From positions 1,459,097-1,523,096 of the forward strand of contig NZ_WJXZ01000014.1 in the NCBI RefSeq assembly GCF_009668025.1: DNA of 64,000 nt. Reading direction: 5' to 3'. A program made the translations under genes and the position numbers. Position 1 is the stretch's first letter; the number at the start of each line of letters is the position of its first letter. The notes under the pieces were generated by a model, which was not told where the DNA came from, made no database searches, and saw only the letters and a program-made list of their open reading frames with translations. This document shows, piece after piece, positions 7,987 to 15,810 of the stretch. The DNA comes from Larkinella terrae (GTDB lineage: Bacteria > Bacteroidota > Bacteroidia > Cytophagales > Spirosomataceae).

Positions 7987-8880
7987 ATGTACGTCATCAC
8001 TGGAGCCAGCGGCAATACTGGAAAAATCATTGCCCATCAATTGTTGAATGCCGGAAAACCGGTCACCGTTATCGGTCGTTCTGCCGATCATCTGAAGGAG
8101 TTTGCCGACAAAGGCGCTGAAGTAGCCGTCGGTAATCTGGACGATGAGGCCTTTTTAACCCAAACCTTTCGGGGCGCGACGGCGGTTTACGCCATGATTC
8201 CGCCTAATTTTGTCGTCGACGATTTTCCAACTTACCAGAACCGGATCGCGGATGCGCTTTCTGCGGCTATTCGGGCGAACGGCATTCCGTACGTAGTTTC
8301 GCTAAGCAGTTTCGGGGCTCATTTGCCGGATCATTCCGGCGTGATCCTGGGAATGCACCGACTCGAACAGCAACTCGATGCGATTGAAGGAGTGAACGCC
8401 CTGCACCTGCGGGCCGGATTCTTTTACCACAATTTATTCAGCAGCGTTGGCTTGTTGAAAAATGCGGGAATTCTGGCCGGTTTTCCCATCGCTGGCGACA
8501 AGCGACTGGCATTCGTGCATCCCGCCGACATTGCGGAGGTGGCCGCCCGTCATTTACTGGCATTGAATTTTACGGGAAAGAATGTGCAGTTTGTGGCCGG
8601 ACCCCGTGAACTGACGTTCGATGAAGTGGCCCGGGTGATTGGGCAGGCCATCGGCAAACCGGCATTGACCTGGACGGCGTTTCCCTACGATCAGGCGCGG
8701 GCGGGCATGATTCAGGCGGGTTTGCAACCCAGTCTGGCCGATAATTACGTCGAATTTTGCCAGTGCATCAATAACGACAGCCTGATGGCCGGTTTTGAAC
8801 GAAACGCCGACAATACGACCCCGACGACGCTGGATGAATTTGTGACGAAGGAGTTTTTACCGGCTTATCAGAACGCCTGA
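7987..8880 (+). CDS. NmrA-like NAD(P)-binding oxidoreductase
   Basis: 297 residues from MYVITGASGNTGK (ATG 7987). An N-terminal GxxGNTG dinucleotide motif (residues 5-11) and atypical SDR features without the YxxxK catalytic pair indicate the NmrA/QOR2/azoreductase-like group that reduces quinones or senses NAD(P) state. Internal hallmarks include VIGRSADHLKEFADKGAEV near residue 36 and FVHPADIAEVAARHL near residue 178. The frame extends upstream to 7936 but the promoter would then be inside the gene. Divergence from HxlR suggests induction by quinone or electrophile stress (inference). Confidence 0.9.
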   Translation: MYVITGASGNTGKIIAHQLLNAGKPVTVIGRSADHLKEFADKGAEVAVGNLDDEAFLTQTFRGATAVYAMIPPNFVVDDFPTYQNRIADALSAAIRANGIPYVVSLSSFGAHLPDHSGVILGMHRLEQQLDAIEGVNALHLRAGFFYHNLFSSVGLLKNAGILAGFPIAGDKRLAFVHPADIAEVAARHLLALNFTGKNVQFVAGPRELTFDEVARVIGQAIGKPALTWTAFPYDQARAGMIQAGLQPSLADNYVEFCQCINNDSLMAGFERNADNTTPTTLDEFVTKEFLPAYQNA

Positions 8881-8887
8881 AGGTAAT

Positions 8888-9493
8888 TTAGCGTCCGATT
8901 CGGATGCCGTACGAAACGCCAAGCGACACCACACCACTTCCCCGGCCAAAACTCGTACAGTAGGAAGAGTTTACATCCAGAAACCGGCCCTGCGGCAGCG
9001 GTAATAGGTACCCAATACCCGGTTCGAAACGCAGGCTGGTGCGCATGACCTCGCTGGCACCCACATCGGCACCCACCAGCACGTCGGCGTGCAGCCGATT
9101 GGTCAGGTAGGCGCGGGGGCCGACGCAGAGGGGAACGCTAACGCCCATAACCCGGTCGTTGCGCATGGCGTAATTCATGTAAAGCGTGTTGAAGCCGAAA
9201 CCTGAAATCGGGTTGTAACCGTAGCCCAGATACGCGTACGGATTCAGCGAACTGAAATTGATGCGGAAAACCTCAACACCCCCTTTCGCCGTGACGGCAA
9301 AAACCGGGCTGAGCGGATATTGAAACTGAGCAATGGCTCCGGCCCCAAACGTAATCGGGTTGTAGCGACCGACGCCGTGTTCCAGCGCCACGCCCCCGAA
9401 AACGAGTTTGTCCGTGGCCTGCCCGAAGGCTTTTGGCCAGTGGCCTCCCGCAAGGAGGCCACTGATCAGGAGTGAAAGGAGGTGCTTTTTCAT
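8888..9493 (-). CDS. Probable outer-membrane beta-barrel protein
   Basis: 201 residues with a Sec signal peptide ending in AFGQ. The mature sequence has alternating aromatic and small residues typical of a small barrel (YGYNPISGFGFNTLYMNY, FEPGIGYLLPLPQGRFLDV) and ends in a beta strand VSLGVSYGIRIGR. No family name is certain. It converges on the NmrA-type gene with 7 bp between stops and lies 47 bp after the next lipoprotein gene on the same strand. Confidence 0.7.
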   Translation of the reverse strand: MKKHLLSLLISGLLAGGHWPKAFGQATDKLVFGGVALEHGVGRYNPITFGAGAIAQFQYPLSPVFAVTAKGGVEVFRINFSSLNPYAYLGYGYNPISGFGFNTLYMNYAMRNDRVMGVSVPLCVGPRAYLTNRLHADVLVGADVGASEVMRTSLRFEPGIGYLLPLPQGRFLDVNSSYCTSFGRGSGVVSLGVSYGIRIGR

Positions 9494-9540
9494 TGGCGGA
9501 AAACGAATGCGAATGACGGCGGAAATCGGACCGGAAGCGC

Positions 9541-9993
9541 TTACTTTTTAGCGACAAAACTCAGCGCCAGACTTTCTTTGGTCTGCGGATCGGTTTCGGA
9601 CAAATTGAAGATGATGTTGCTGCCGTCGGCATCGGCAACCAGCTCGCCGTCCACGTACAAACCGTAGGCTTCGCTGGTTTTCCGGACTTCCACCTGATCG
9701 ATGTCAATGTTGGAGTCCTGCTGGCCAGTCACTTTAAGAACGAGGGAAAAAGACACGTGGTCGTCATCCGAACCGGGGCTTAGTTTGACCGTTCCCGAGA
9801 TGGTTTGGCCGCTTTGCGTATACGGCATCTTGGGCAGATTGATTTCGTCGGAACCGGAGGCATACCGGAAGGACGTCAGCGTGTAAGTCCCGGCAACGGC
9901 CTTGGCGGCACTCTTGGGTTGAACATCGGATTCGGCTTTTTTACAGGCGGAAAAAACCGTGAGGGCGAACAGAAACAGTGCGAGCGTTTTCAT
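9541..9993 (-). CDS. Small lipoprotein of unknown function
   Basis: 150 residues from MKTLALFLF (ATG 9993); the longer frame to 10038 would place charged residues before the signal. Lipobox FSAC with Cys17. The mature part contains AGTYTLTSFRYASGSDEINLP and alternating beta strands similar to lipocalin-like Bacteroidota lipoproteins. Its upstream region carries a 14-bp motif at 10066-10079 that is also found upstream of the response regulator gene next door, so the two may be co-regulated. Confidence 0.72.
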   Translation of the reverse strand: MKTLALFLFALTVFSACKKAESDVQPKSAAKAVAGTYTLTSFRYASGSDEINLPKMPYTQSGQTISGTVKLSPGSDDDHVSFSLVLKVTGQQDSNIDIDQVEVRKTSEAYGLYVDGELVADADGSNIIFNLSETDPQTKESLALSFVAKK

Positions 9994-10065
9994 GCGATTG
10001 GATTTGTTTTGCGAGTAACATTGGATTGACTGTGGCAAAACTACCGGTCGGAATCAGGGCCGACA

Positions 10066-10079
10066 ATACCGCATTTGTA
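10066..10079. promoter_or_regulatory. Shared motif ATACYGCATTTGTA, copy 1
   Basis: ATACCGCATTTGTA lies 73 bp before the lipoprotein ATG (minus strand). The only other copy seen, with one C/T change, lies before the response regulator gene at 10785. It contains ATAC-N7-GTAT symmetry on the minus strand, suitable for a dimeric regulator. Confidence 0.45.
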
Positions 10080-10114
10080 TGATTTTTAGGCGTGGGAACC
10101 GGGCAAAAACCGCT

Positions 10115-10750
10115 CTATTTTCGGCCCAGATACTTGTTGACGGCTTCCACTTTGGAGTGAACCTGCAATTTTTCGTAGATATTGAAAATGTGTTTGCGAA
10201 CCGTCGTTGGACTGACAAACAAGTCGTTCGCGACTTCCTTGTGGCTGTGCCCTTTCGCCAGCCGGTCGAGGATTTCCCGCTCACGACTTGTCAGCACGTC
10301 CAGTTCCTGGGTTGCCGTCGGGCTGACGTGAAATGAGCCCGCAATTTTCCGGGCGATGGTGCTGCTCATGGGCGCTCCGCCTTCGTGGAGTTCGGTAATG
10401 GCTTCCAGCAGCTTGTGGGGCGGGCTCCGCTTCAGAATATAGGCCGTAGCGCCCGCTTTGAGGGCATCGAACACGGTTTCGTCTTCGTCGTAAACCGTAC
10501 ACATCATAAACTGGGTCTGCGGACAGCGGGGCTTCAACTGGCGCACGCACTCGATGCCGTTCATGCCGGGCAGGTCGATGTCCATCAAAACCACATCCAC
10601 CGGTTCCTCGGCCAGTTGGTCGAGTGCATCTTCCGCCGTTTCAAACGTCAGCCGGCAGACGAAACCGTCGGCCCCGTCGACCAGAATGGCCAGCGATTGC
10701 CGGATGGCTTCTTTATCTTCAACAATGGCAACGGAAATAGAGGTTTTCAT
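10115..10750 (-). CDS. NarL/FixJ-type response regulator (orphan)
   Basis: 211 residues. The receiver domain (1-120) has Glu11/Asp12, phospho-acceptor Asp57 in VVLMDIDLPGMNG, Thr85 and Lys107, all in place. The C-terminal LuxR HTH (about 145-205) has LTSREREILDRLAKGHSHKEVANDLFVSPTTVRKH, the standard recognition region. No histidine kinase gene is adjacent. The motif ATACYGCATTTGTA stands 35 bp before its ATG and again before the downstream lipoprotein gene, pointing to autoregulation plus a neighbouring target. Confidence 0.95.
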   Translation of the reverse strand: MKTSISVAIVEDKEAIRQSLAILVDGADGFVCRLTFETAEDALDQLAEEPVDVVLMDIDLPGMNGIECVRQLKPRCPQTQFMMCTVYDEDETVFDALKAGATAYILKRSPPHKLLEAITELHEGGAPMSSTIARKIAGSFHVSPTATQELDVLTSREREILDRLAKGHSHKEVANDLFVSPTTVRKHIFNIYEKLQVHSKVEAVNKYLGRK

Positions 10751-10784
10751 CCGGCAATATTGGGCTGATTTTTACTGAAAAACC

Positions 10785-10798
10785 ATACTGCATTTGTA
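10785..10798. promoter_or_regulatory. Shared motif ATACYGCATTTGTA, copy 2
   Basis: ATACTGCATTTGTA, 35 bp upstream of the response regulator ATG on the minus strand. Flanking bases extend the symmetry (ATACT ... AGTAT). See copy 1 at 10066. Confidence 0.45.
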
Positions 10799-10959
10799 GT
10801 ATTTTGTCCGAAGCGGTTTTGTACTTGTAAGGTACGGATTACGGGTAGAATGTCAAAAAAATCAAAAACCGGTAGCCTGACGAACTTGTCCAAAACAAAA
10901 ATGACCCGGCAGCCATCGGAACGGACAGCTTTCGGGCCATTTACGGGTGTGGCTATAAC

Positions 10960-11130
10960 CTATTCTTCCTTGATCAGGAGTTTAACCTGCTCGGCCAATT
11001 CCGGCGTGACGGTAACGCCGTGGACCGCCGAAGCGTGTTCGGCCACTTGCTGGAGCACTTCCGTTTCGGTGGCGGCTTTGACCACGCCTGGGCAGTCAAA
11101 GCCGAGATCGCGGCAATGTACGGTTTTCAT
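10960..11130 (-). CDS. DUF1059 small protein
   Basis: A 56-residue gene from ATG 11130 to a TAG at 10960-10962. The product starts MKTVHCRDLGFDCPGVV and contains Cys6, Cys13 and the ETEVLQQVAEHASAVHG stretch, which is the DUF1059 signature (small proteins with a conserved Cys pair and His, function unknown). It lies 20 bp after the DsrE-family gene on the same strand and is most likely in the same transcript; both may be connected with sulfur or redox stress, which is inference. Confidence 0.88.
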   Translation of the reverse strand: MKTVHCRDLGFDCPGVVKAATETEVLQQVAEHASAVHGVTVTPELAEQVKLLIKEE

Positions 11131-11150
11131 GATTGTGCGGTTTTGAATGG

Positions 11151-11600
11151 TTAATAAGTCAGAATTCGGTCACTGTCAGCCGCCAGTTTGACCAGCACGT
11201 TCGGCAGCGCAAACTCGGCCGGTTTATCTTTTAAATCGTCCTGCGTGATTCCCCGGGCTTTGGAGGAATTGCCGGATAAATAAAACCGCCCGTTGCCCTT
11301 GACAATCGCGTCGTAGTGCTCCCGCAGTTTTCCGGTTCCCAAACCGGTCACTTCGTTGAGCGTTTGATCCTGTAACAGCCGGACGCCATCGCCCGCCAGA
11401 AACAAACTGACCGTGTGCCCTTCCTCCAGGGCGGTTTTGGCCACCAGAAAAGCCAGCGCGGCTCGGGTCGCATCCTGGCTCTGCGTTACGTGAATAAGGA
11501 ACTTCAGCTTGGGCGAATTCATGGCAAGGGGGTTCGACTGCGCATACAGCGCTGTTGTGAATAACAAGAAGACAATCAGTAGGTTAAAGCGGGTTTTCAT
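11151..11600 (-). CDS. DsrE-family protein with signal peptide
   Basis: 149 residues. An N-terminal Sec signal (hydrophobic core, ALYAQ cleavage site) precedes a DsrE/DsrF-like domain: LKFLIHVTQSQDATRAALAFLVAKTALEEGHTVSLFLAGDGV. DsrE relatives act in sulfur transfer through a Cys, but the mature part has no Cys at all, so sulfur relay is unlikely. An internal ATG (MNSPKLKF, residue 28) would give a cytosolic form without the signal; the long form is favoured because the promoter-like TACTTTTG (plus-strand 11624-11631) stands only 24 bp before ATG 11600. Confidence 0.82.
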   Translation of the reverse strand: MKTRFNLLIVFLLFTTALYAQSNPLAMNSPKLKFLIHVTQSQDATRAALAFLVAKTALEEGHTVSLFLAGDGVRLLQDQTLNEVTGLGTGKLREHYDAIVKGNGRFYLSGNSSKARGITQDDLKDKPAEFALPNVLVKLAADSDRILTY

Positions 11601-11623
11601 CCTGTCTGGCGAATTGGTCAGGA

Positions 11624-11659
11624 CAAAAGTAGAGCCGGATACCGCCAGAAAACGGTATC
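11624..11659 (-). promoter_or_regulatory. Promoter and palindromic operator before the DsrE gene
   Basis: On the minus strand TACTTTTG (plus 11624-11631) matches the -7 element. Immediately upstream, GATACCG (11638-11644) and CGGTATC (11653-11659) form perfect 7-bp inverted arms with an 8-bp spacer, lying over the expected -33 position. The Crp/Fnr-type gene that ends 22 bp further upstream is the obvious candidate regulator. Confidence 0.5.
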
Positions 11660-11680
11660 AAAAGTTACATAACTCAAAAT

Positions 11681-12310
11681 TTATTTTAGCTGGATGTATC
11701 CCCGGAACAATTTGACTTTGCCCTGTTGCTCAAACCCTTTCAGGATGCGGGAAACCACGACGCGGGTGGTGCCGAGCTCGTACGCGAGATTCTGGTGGGA
11801 GATGACAATTTTCGGGGAATTTTCCTTTTGGGCCCAGTTCTTCAGGTACGTCAATAACCGCTTGTCGATCGGGTCGAACGCGACGCTTTCGAACGAACCG
11901 AGCAGTTCGTCGTAGCGGCTGCGAAAAGTCTGGATCAGAAAGGCGTTCCAGGAAGAATATTTCAATTGCCACTCGTTGACGAGCCGGGTCGGGAAAACGA
12001 AGATTTCGGACGGTTTGGTCGCGACGCCGTACGAAGTGCTGGTCTGGCTGAAGTACGCGGCCGACAGGGACATCATGCACGTCTGACCTTCCCGAACGTA
12101 GTACAGCAGAATTTCCCGGTCTTCCTTTTGCTGAAATACCCGGATCTCGCCGGTGATGACAATCGGCAGAAAGTCCAGAAACTGACCTTCCCGGACAATG
12201 GTGTCGTCTTTATTAACCGTGATGAACTTTCCGTGGGTGATCATTTCCTGCCGCAGCGCCGACTCGGTAAAGGCGCCCGGAAGTTTGGCCAGAATATCAG
12301 TTTTTTCCAT
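11681..12310 (-). CDS. Crp/Fnr-family transcriptional regulator
   Basis: 209 residues from MEKTDILAKLPG (ATG 12310); the longer frame to 12403 runs through a likely promoter. The cyclic-nucleotide-binding beta-roll (about 20-125) contains the turn FLPIVITGEIRVFQQKEDREILLYYV; the C-terminal Crp-type HTH has ISHQNLAYELGTTRVVVSRILKGFEQQG. No Fnr-type N-terminal Cys cluster is present; Cys76 in GQTCMMSLSAAY stands alone. It is the first gene of a minus-strand group with DsrE and DUF1059 and may act on the palindrome before DsrE. Confidence 0.93.
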   Translation of the reverse strand: MEKTDILAKLPGAFTESALRQEMITHGKFITVNKDDTIVREGQFLDFLPIVITGEIRVFQQKEDREILLYYVREGQTCMMSLSAAYFSQTSTSYGVATKPSEIFVFPTRLVNEWQLKYSSWNAFLIQTFRSRYDELLGSFESVAFDPIDKRLLTYLKNWAQKENSPKIVISHQNLAYELGTTRVVVSRILKGFEQQGKVKLFRGYIQLK

Positions 12311-12400
12311 TGAATCGGACAGCGAACGTTCGGTGAAGTACCGAAAATACAAACGAAATTGCCAGCGGTTTTTGCGGAAATTCGCCCGTTCAACCGCTTT

Positions 12401-12408
12401 CAAATATA
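12401..12408 (-). promoter_or_regulatory. Candidate -7 element of the Crp/Fnr gene
   Basis: Minus strand TATATTTG matches TAnnTTTG; initiation near 12394 would leave a leader of about 84 nt before ATG 12310. Confidence 0.45.
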
Positions 12409-12490
12409 AAAAATAATTGGACAGTTTAGGCGTATCTTCCTAATTATCTGGCTAATGCGTGGAAAGTTGGTAAAATGAAAACCGGTCTGG

Positions 12491-13570
12491 TTAGTTCTCT
12501 TTCGTCAATTGCAGCAATTCCTTCGGAATTCCGACGTAATAGAGATCAAAACCGCCCGCTCCGCCGGGACGATTGGAGGAAAACAGGAGCAGATCGTTCT
12601 CAAATTGCTCGGCTTTCATGGCGATGGGGCGGTATTCATCGGAGGCCGTATTGATCGTCGGGCCAAAATTGGTCGGCGCCGACCAGGCCCCGTTTACCCA
12701 GCGCGAATAGTAGAGATCAAAACCGCCAAAACCGCCCGGGCGGTTGGACGTAAAAACCAGCAGGTTGCCGATGATGTAGGGGCATTTGTCGTCGGCGGAA
12801 CTGTTTAGAGCCGCAACGGGTGCGGGCTGGTTCGACGTTCCGGACTGGACCTGCAGGCTGGCGATCAGATTGTCTTTGGAAACCGGAACGGAGTACAGAT
12901 CAAAAGAACCGCTGCGGTCGGAAGTGAACAACAACTGATCCCCCGATTCGGTCAACGTCGGATACGCATCCTGGTGGTTCGAATTGATCAGATTGGCTTT
13001 GAACGGACCTTCGCCTTCGTAGGCGTGGGAAGCTGTGTGGTAGGGCGTGTAGTGGACAAAGTAAACATCCAGGTTCCCCGTCGAGTCGCTGGCGTACAGA
13101 AGCACCTCGCGTTCCGGGTTTTTAAACGTCCGAACAAACGGCCCCAGTTCGTTTCCGCCGGTGTTGATGCGCCGAAAGAGGTGAAAATCGAAGTTGCCGA
13201 TGTAGGTTTTGGGCGGCATATAACCGTAGGTTTCGGGGCCACCCGACATGCGATCCGCCCGGCGGTACCACTTGCCGCTGGTCTGGTCGAAGCTGACCGT
13301 CACCCGGTAATCCATAATGTCGTAGCTCAGTTTGGTGTCGGGCCGGAAGGTGTTGCTGCGATCCGACGAAAAGTAAAAATTCATGCCCGCACCCAACATC
13401 GGCGGCCCGGCCGAATTGTAATCGTTGGAAGGGGTGTTCAGTTCGGAAAAATTGGTGGGTTCGGCGGGGAGATTGGCGGTTTTGAAGTTAATCGTACGCT
13501 CGTTGTAGCTGGAAGGGCACCCCATCAGGACGCAGCTCAGCAGCGGTATCAAAACCAGAAACTTTTTCAT
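12491..13570 (-). CDS. WD40-like (PD40) beta-propeller lipoprotein
   Basis: 359 residues, lipobox VLMGC (Cys18). The mature protein carries PD40/TolB-type blades: FYFSSDRSN near residue 67, LLYASDSTGNLDVYF near 155, LLFTSDRSGSFDLYSVP near 215, and two near-identical blades with SNRPGG(F/A)GGFDLYY at about residues 276 and 338. Such propellers usually bind peptidoglycan-associated or envelope partners, often together with OmpA domains; no OmpA domain is present. The exact role is unknown. Confidence 0.85.
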   Translation of the reverse strand: MKKFLVLIPLLSCVLMGCPSSYNERTINFKTANLPAEPTNFSELNTPSNDYNSAGPPMLGAGMNFYFSSDRSNTFRPDTKLSYDIMDYRVTVSFDQTSGKWYRRADRMSGGPETYGYMPPKTYIGNFDFHLFRRINTGGNELGPFVRTFKNPEREVLLYASDSTGNLDVYFVHYTPYHTASHAYEGEGPFKANLINSNHQDAYPTLTESGDQLLFTSDRSGSFDLYSVPVSKDNLIASLQVQSGTSNQPAPVAALNSSADDKCPYIIGNLLVFTSNRPGGFGGFDLYYSRWVNGAWSAPTNFGPTINTASDEYRPIAMKAEQFENDLLLFSSNRPGGAGGFDLYYVGIPKELLQLTKEN

Positions 13571-13666
13571 AGGGAGACGAGTAGCGATGAGGGTTTGCGG
13601 ACTACCTGACTGACCCCTAAAATACGAAAAGAGTTGGTCTGTGATTGATAAATAACTGGTGAAGCG

Positions 13667-14497
13667 TCAAAATGTGTAGGAAACCGCTAAGCCCCGCGCC
13701 CCGTTCCGGGAGAATTGGGGCTGAAACGACAGGCGATCGGTTTTTCGGCTCCGTTTATGCAATTCCGGAACGCCGATTCCGACGGCGGCTCCCACCAGAA
13801 AACCGGTCATGACGTCGGTTCGAAAATGTTTCCCGGCCTCCATGCGGTTTACGCCAACCAGAATGGGCGGGACTGCGGCCGCTGTAAAAATAGCGACCCG
13901 TTTCCAGCCTTTAATGTGGTAAAAATCCGTCAGCACTTTGGCTGCAAAAAACGTCGCAGTGGTGCTGAAGGAAACGTGTCCGCTGTAAAACGAATTGCTT
14001 TTGGCATTACCGGTTTTCTCGTCTATCTGAAGCCCGGGATTGTAGGTGAGCGGCCGGGCGCGCCGGATCGAAAACGCGGTACCGAAATACAGCAGGTTGT
14101 TGATGGCGTGCGCGGTTGTGTACAGGGTCAGGACGTCGAGCCCTTCTTTTCGAATTCGCTGGCTGAGAATCAGGAGGATCGGGGAGGCAATCGAAATGTT
14201 TAAAAACCGGTCGGAGCGTTTCTGGGCACCGTCAAACCGGGCCGGATCCAGAAAGGCAACAGGGCGGTCGAACGCGTTGATCTGCGCCGGATTGAGCCGG
14301 GAGACCTCGTCGGCCGTGAGGTTGGCGTAGCGATCCAGTTGGCGATAGCCGAAAATCGACGTGCCGAGCACCACCAGAGAAGCGGGCAGTTCGTACGTCC
14401 GGTAAACCCGGTAAGGGGAGCGAGTTGTGCTTTCAGTCTGCCCGAACGAAACCGTGGTATAAATCAGCAGAATAAGTGACGACAAATAGACTTTCAT
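13667..14497 (-). CDS. PAP2-type phosphatase, exported
   Basis: 276 residues with a signal peptide (SFGQ site). All three PAP2 motifs are visible: SIRRARPLTYN (Arg-Pro of motif 1, near residue 143), SFYSGHVS (motif 2, near 169) and NRMEAGKHFRTDVMTG (motif 3, near 217-232, with Arg, His and Asp). Family enzymes remove phosphate from lipids such as undecaprenyl pyrophosphate or phosphatidic acid on the outer face of the inner membrane or in the periplasm. The terminal beta strand GLAVSYTF is unusual and may indicate outer-membrane association. Confidence 0.9.
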   Translation of the reverse strand: MKVYLSSLILLIYTTVSFGQTESTTRSPYRVYRTYELPASLVVLGTSIFGYRQLDRYANLTADEVSRLNPAQINAFDRPVAFLDPARFDGAQKRSDRFLNISIASPILLILSQRIRKEGLDVLTLYTTAHAINNLLYFGTAFSIRRARPLTYNPGLQIDEKTGNAKSNSFYSGHVSFSTTATFFAAKVLTDFYHIKGWKRVAIFTAAAVPPILVGVNRMEAGKHFRTDVMTGFLVGAAVGIGVPELHKRSRKTDRLSFQPQFSRNGARGLAVSYTF

Positions 14498-14601
14498 GAG
14501 TTGACCTCCGTAAAACGGGACAACAAGTATATCATTTTTTGCGAGATACCAGGGTAATTCATTGGGTAGAAAACGGTGATAACCGGGTGCCGCAAACGAT
14601 T

Positions 14602-15501
14602 CTACATCGAATAATAGGCGTACGGCGCTATTTTTTCGGGAATGTTCTCAAAACCGGTCATGGTTTTCAGGTTGATCTCGATATTACGGGCGATGGTTGT
14701 CACCGGCGTATCGGTCGGGGTATTTTCGAACGGATTCTGAAGCTGAATGCCGCTTTTTTCAAGCAGGAGAAAAGCGCAGGAAATCAGGGTCACCATGGGT
14801 ACATCCAGGTAAAAAAGATCGGCCTCAAAACAGAAGGGGAGAATAGCCGCAAAAAGGTAAATAAATATCCGCAGGTTGAACGTGGTCGTTCGGGGGAACG
14901 GCGTGTTTTTGATCCGTTCGCAGCGCCCCATCGAATCGGTAAGGTTGTTGAGCGTCGAGCTGAGGTGAATCATCTGAAAATCAGAAATTTGTCCCTCTTT
15001 ATGGAGCCGCCTGACCGCCGTGCCGTGATCGGAAAGGAGCGCATTGGGAATGTTATCGGCGGCCAGCAGGCGTTCGACGGTGGCCTGGGGCAGAAATTCC
15101 TGCAATCGACCGCTAACCTCGTGACCGCGTAGTGTATCGCCCAGCACAAAACACCAGGCGCACTGCCGCGTCACGAACGAATGCAGCAAGGGTTGGTGGT
15201 TCGGCGCATCGGATAAAAACATTTGAAGTTGCCGGATAAAACTGCGGCTGTCGTTGACAATGGCCCCCCAGACGATCCGGGCTTCCCACCAGCGGTCGTA
15301 AGCCTGATTCATCCGGAAAGCCAGCAGCAGCGAAATGCAGGTTCCCAATAAGGAGGGAATGGCAATCGGGATGGTCAGGTACCAGAGTCGAAAATAGAAT
15401 TTGGCTAGCACCACCACATTGGCGAACAGAAATACCAGCAGGGCTTCACGCCGAATTCGCCGGATTAAAAACGTGAAGGGTATCGGTTTCTCAAGCAGCA
15501 T
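14602..15501 (-). CDS. Bestrophin-like (UPF0187) ion channel
   Basis: 299 residues, the usual bacterial bestrophin length. Four hydrophobic segments with the family hallmarks: LLEKPIPFTFLIRRI at the start, RMNQAYDRWWEARIVWGAIVNDSR near residue 63-86 (the WWEAR motif), HEVSGRLQEFLPQ and a cytosolic helical region ending GFENIPEKIAPYAYYSM. Bacterial homologues are pentameric cation or anion channels. A terminator-like hairpin sits 30 bp before the ATG in the presumed leader. Confidence 0.93.
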   Translation of the reverse strand: MLLEKPIPFTFLIRRIRREALLVFLFANVVVLAKFYFRLWYLTIPIAIPSLLGTCISLLLAFRMNQAYDRWWEARIVWGAIVNDSRSFIRQLQMFLSDAPNHQPLLHSFVTRQCAWCFVLGDTLRGHEVSGRLQEFLPQATVERLLAADNIPNALLSDHGTAVRRLHKEGQISDFQMIHLSSTLNNLTDSMGRCERIKNTPFPRTTTFNLRIFIYLFAAILPFCFEADLFYLDVPMVTLISCAFLLLEKSGIQLQNPFENTPTDTPVTTIARNIEINLKTMTGFENIPEKIAPYAYYSM

Positions 15502-15522
15502 ACGGTTTTTAACAAGTTACAA

Positions 15523-15560
15523 CCAAAAACAAAGCCAGACGACCGAAGTCACCTGGCTTT
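15523..15560 (-). promoter_or_regulatory. Terminator-like hairpin in the bestrophin gene leader; rest of the 309-bp gap is empty
   Basis: Stem AAAGCCAG (15531-15538) and CTGGCTTT (15553-15560) with a 14-nt loop, followed on the minus strand by a TTTGTTTTT tract. The two flanking genes diverge, so this cannot end either one; on the minus strand it lies within about 60 nt upstream of the bestrophin ATG and could work as an attenuator. In the remaining gap (15502-15810) I see only AT-rich sequence and no clear promoter match. Confidence 0.4.
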
Positions 15561-15810
15561 TTACTATCGCTTAATAAACGGTTATTTTTTCAATCAGGTA
15601 CCTTTCAGAGTATCCCCGTTTATCAGCGATTAATACATATAAAACCGGCACCGGGGAGAATTGTTTAAAAAAGTTTTAATTTTTTTTAGTCAGGTTGAAT
15701 ATTGCCATTTCGGACCCGTAAAATTGAATTTTTTATTTTTTTCGTAAGACAATCCAACGATTTTCCGGTTAGGTGTGTCTATGAAGATAATTTAATTCAA
15801 CTATCCTGCC

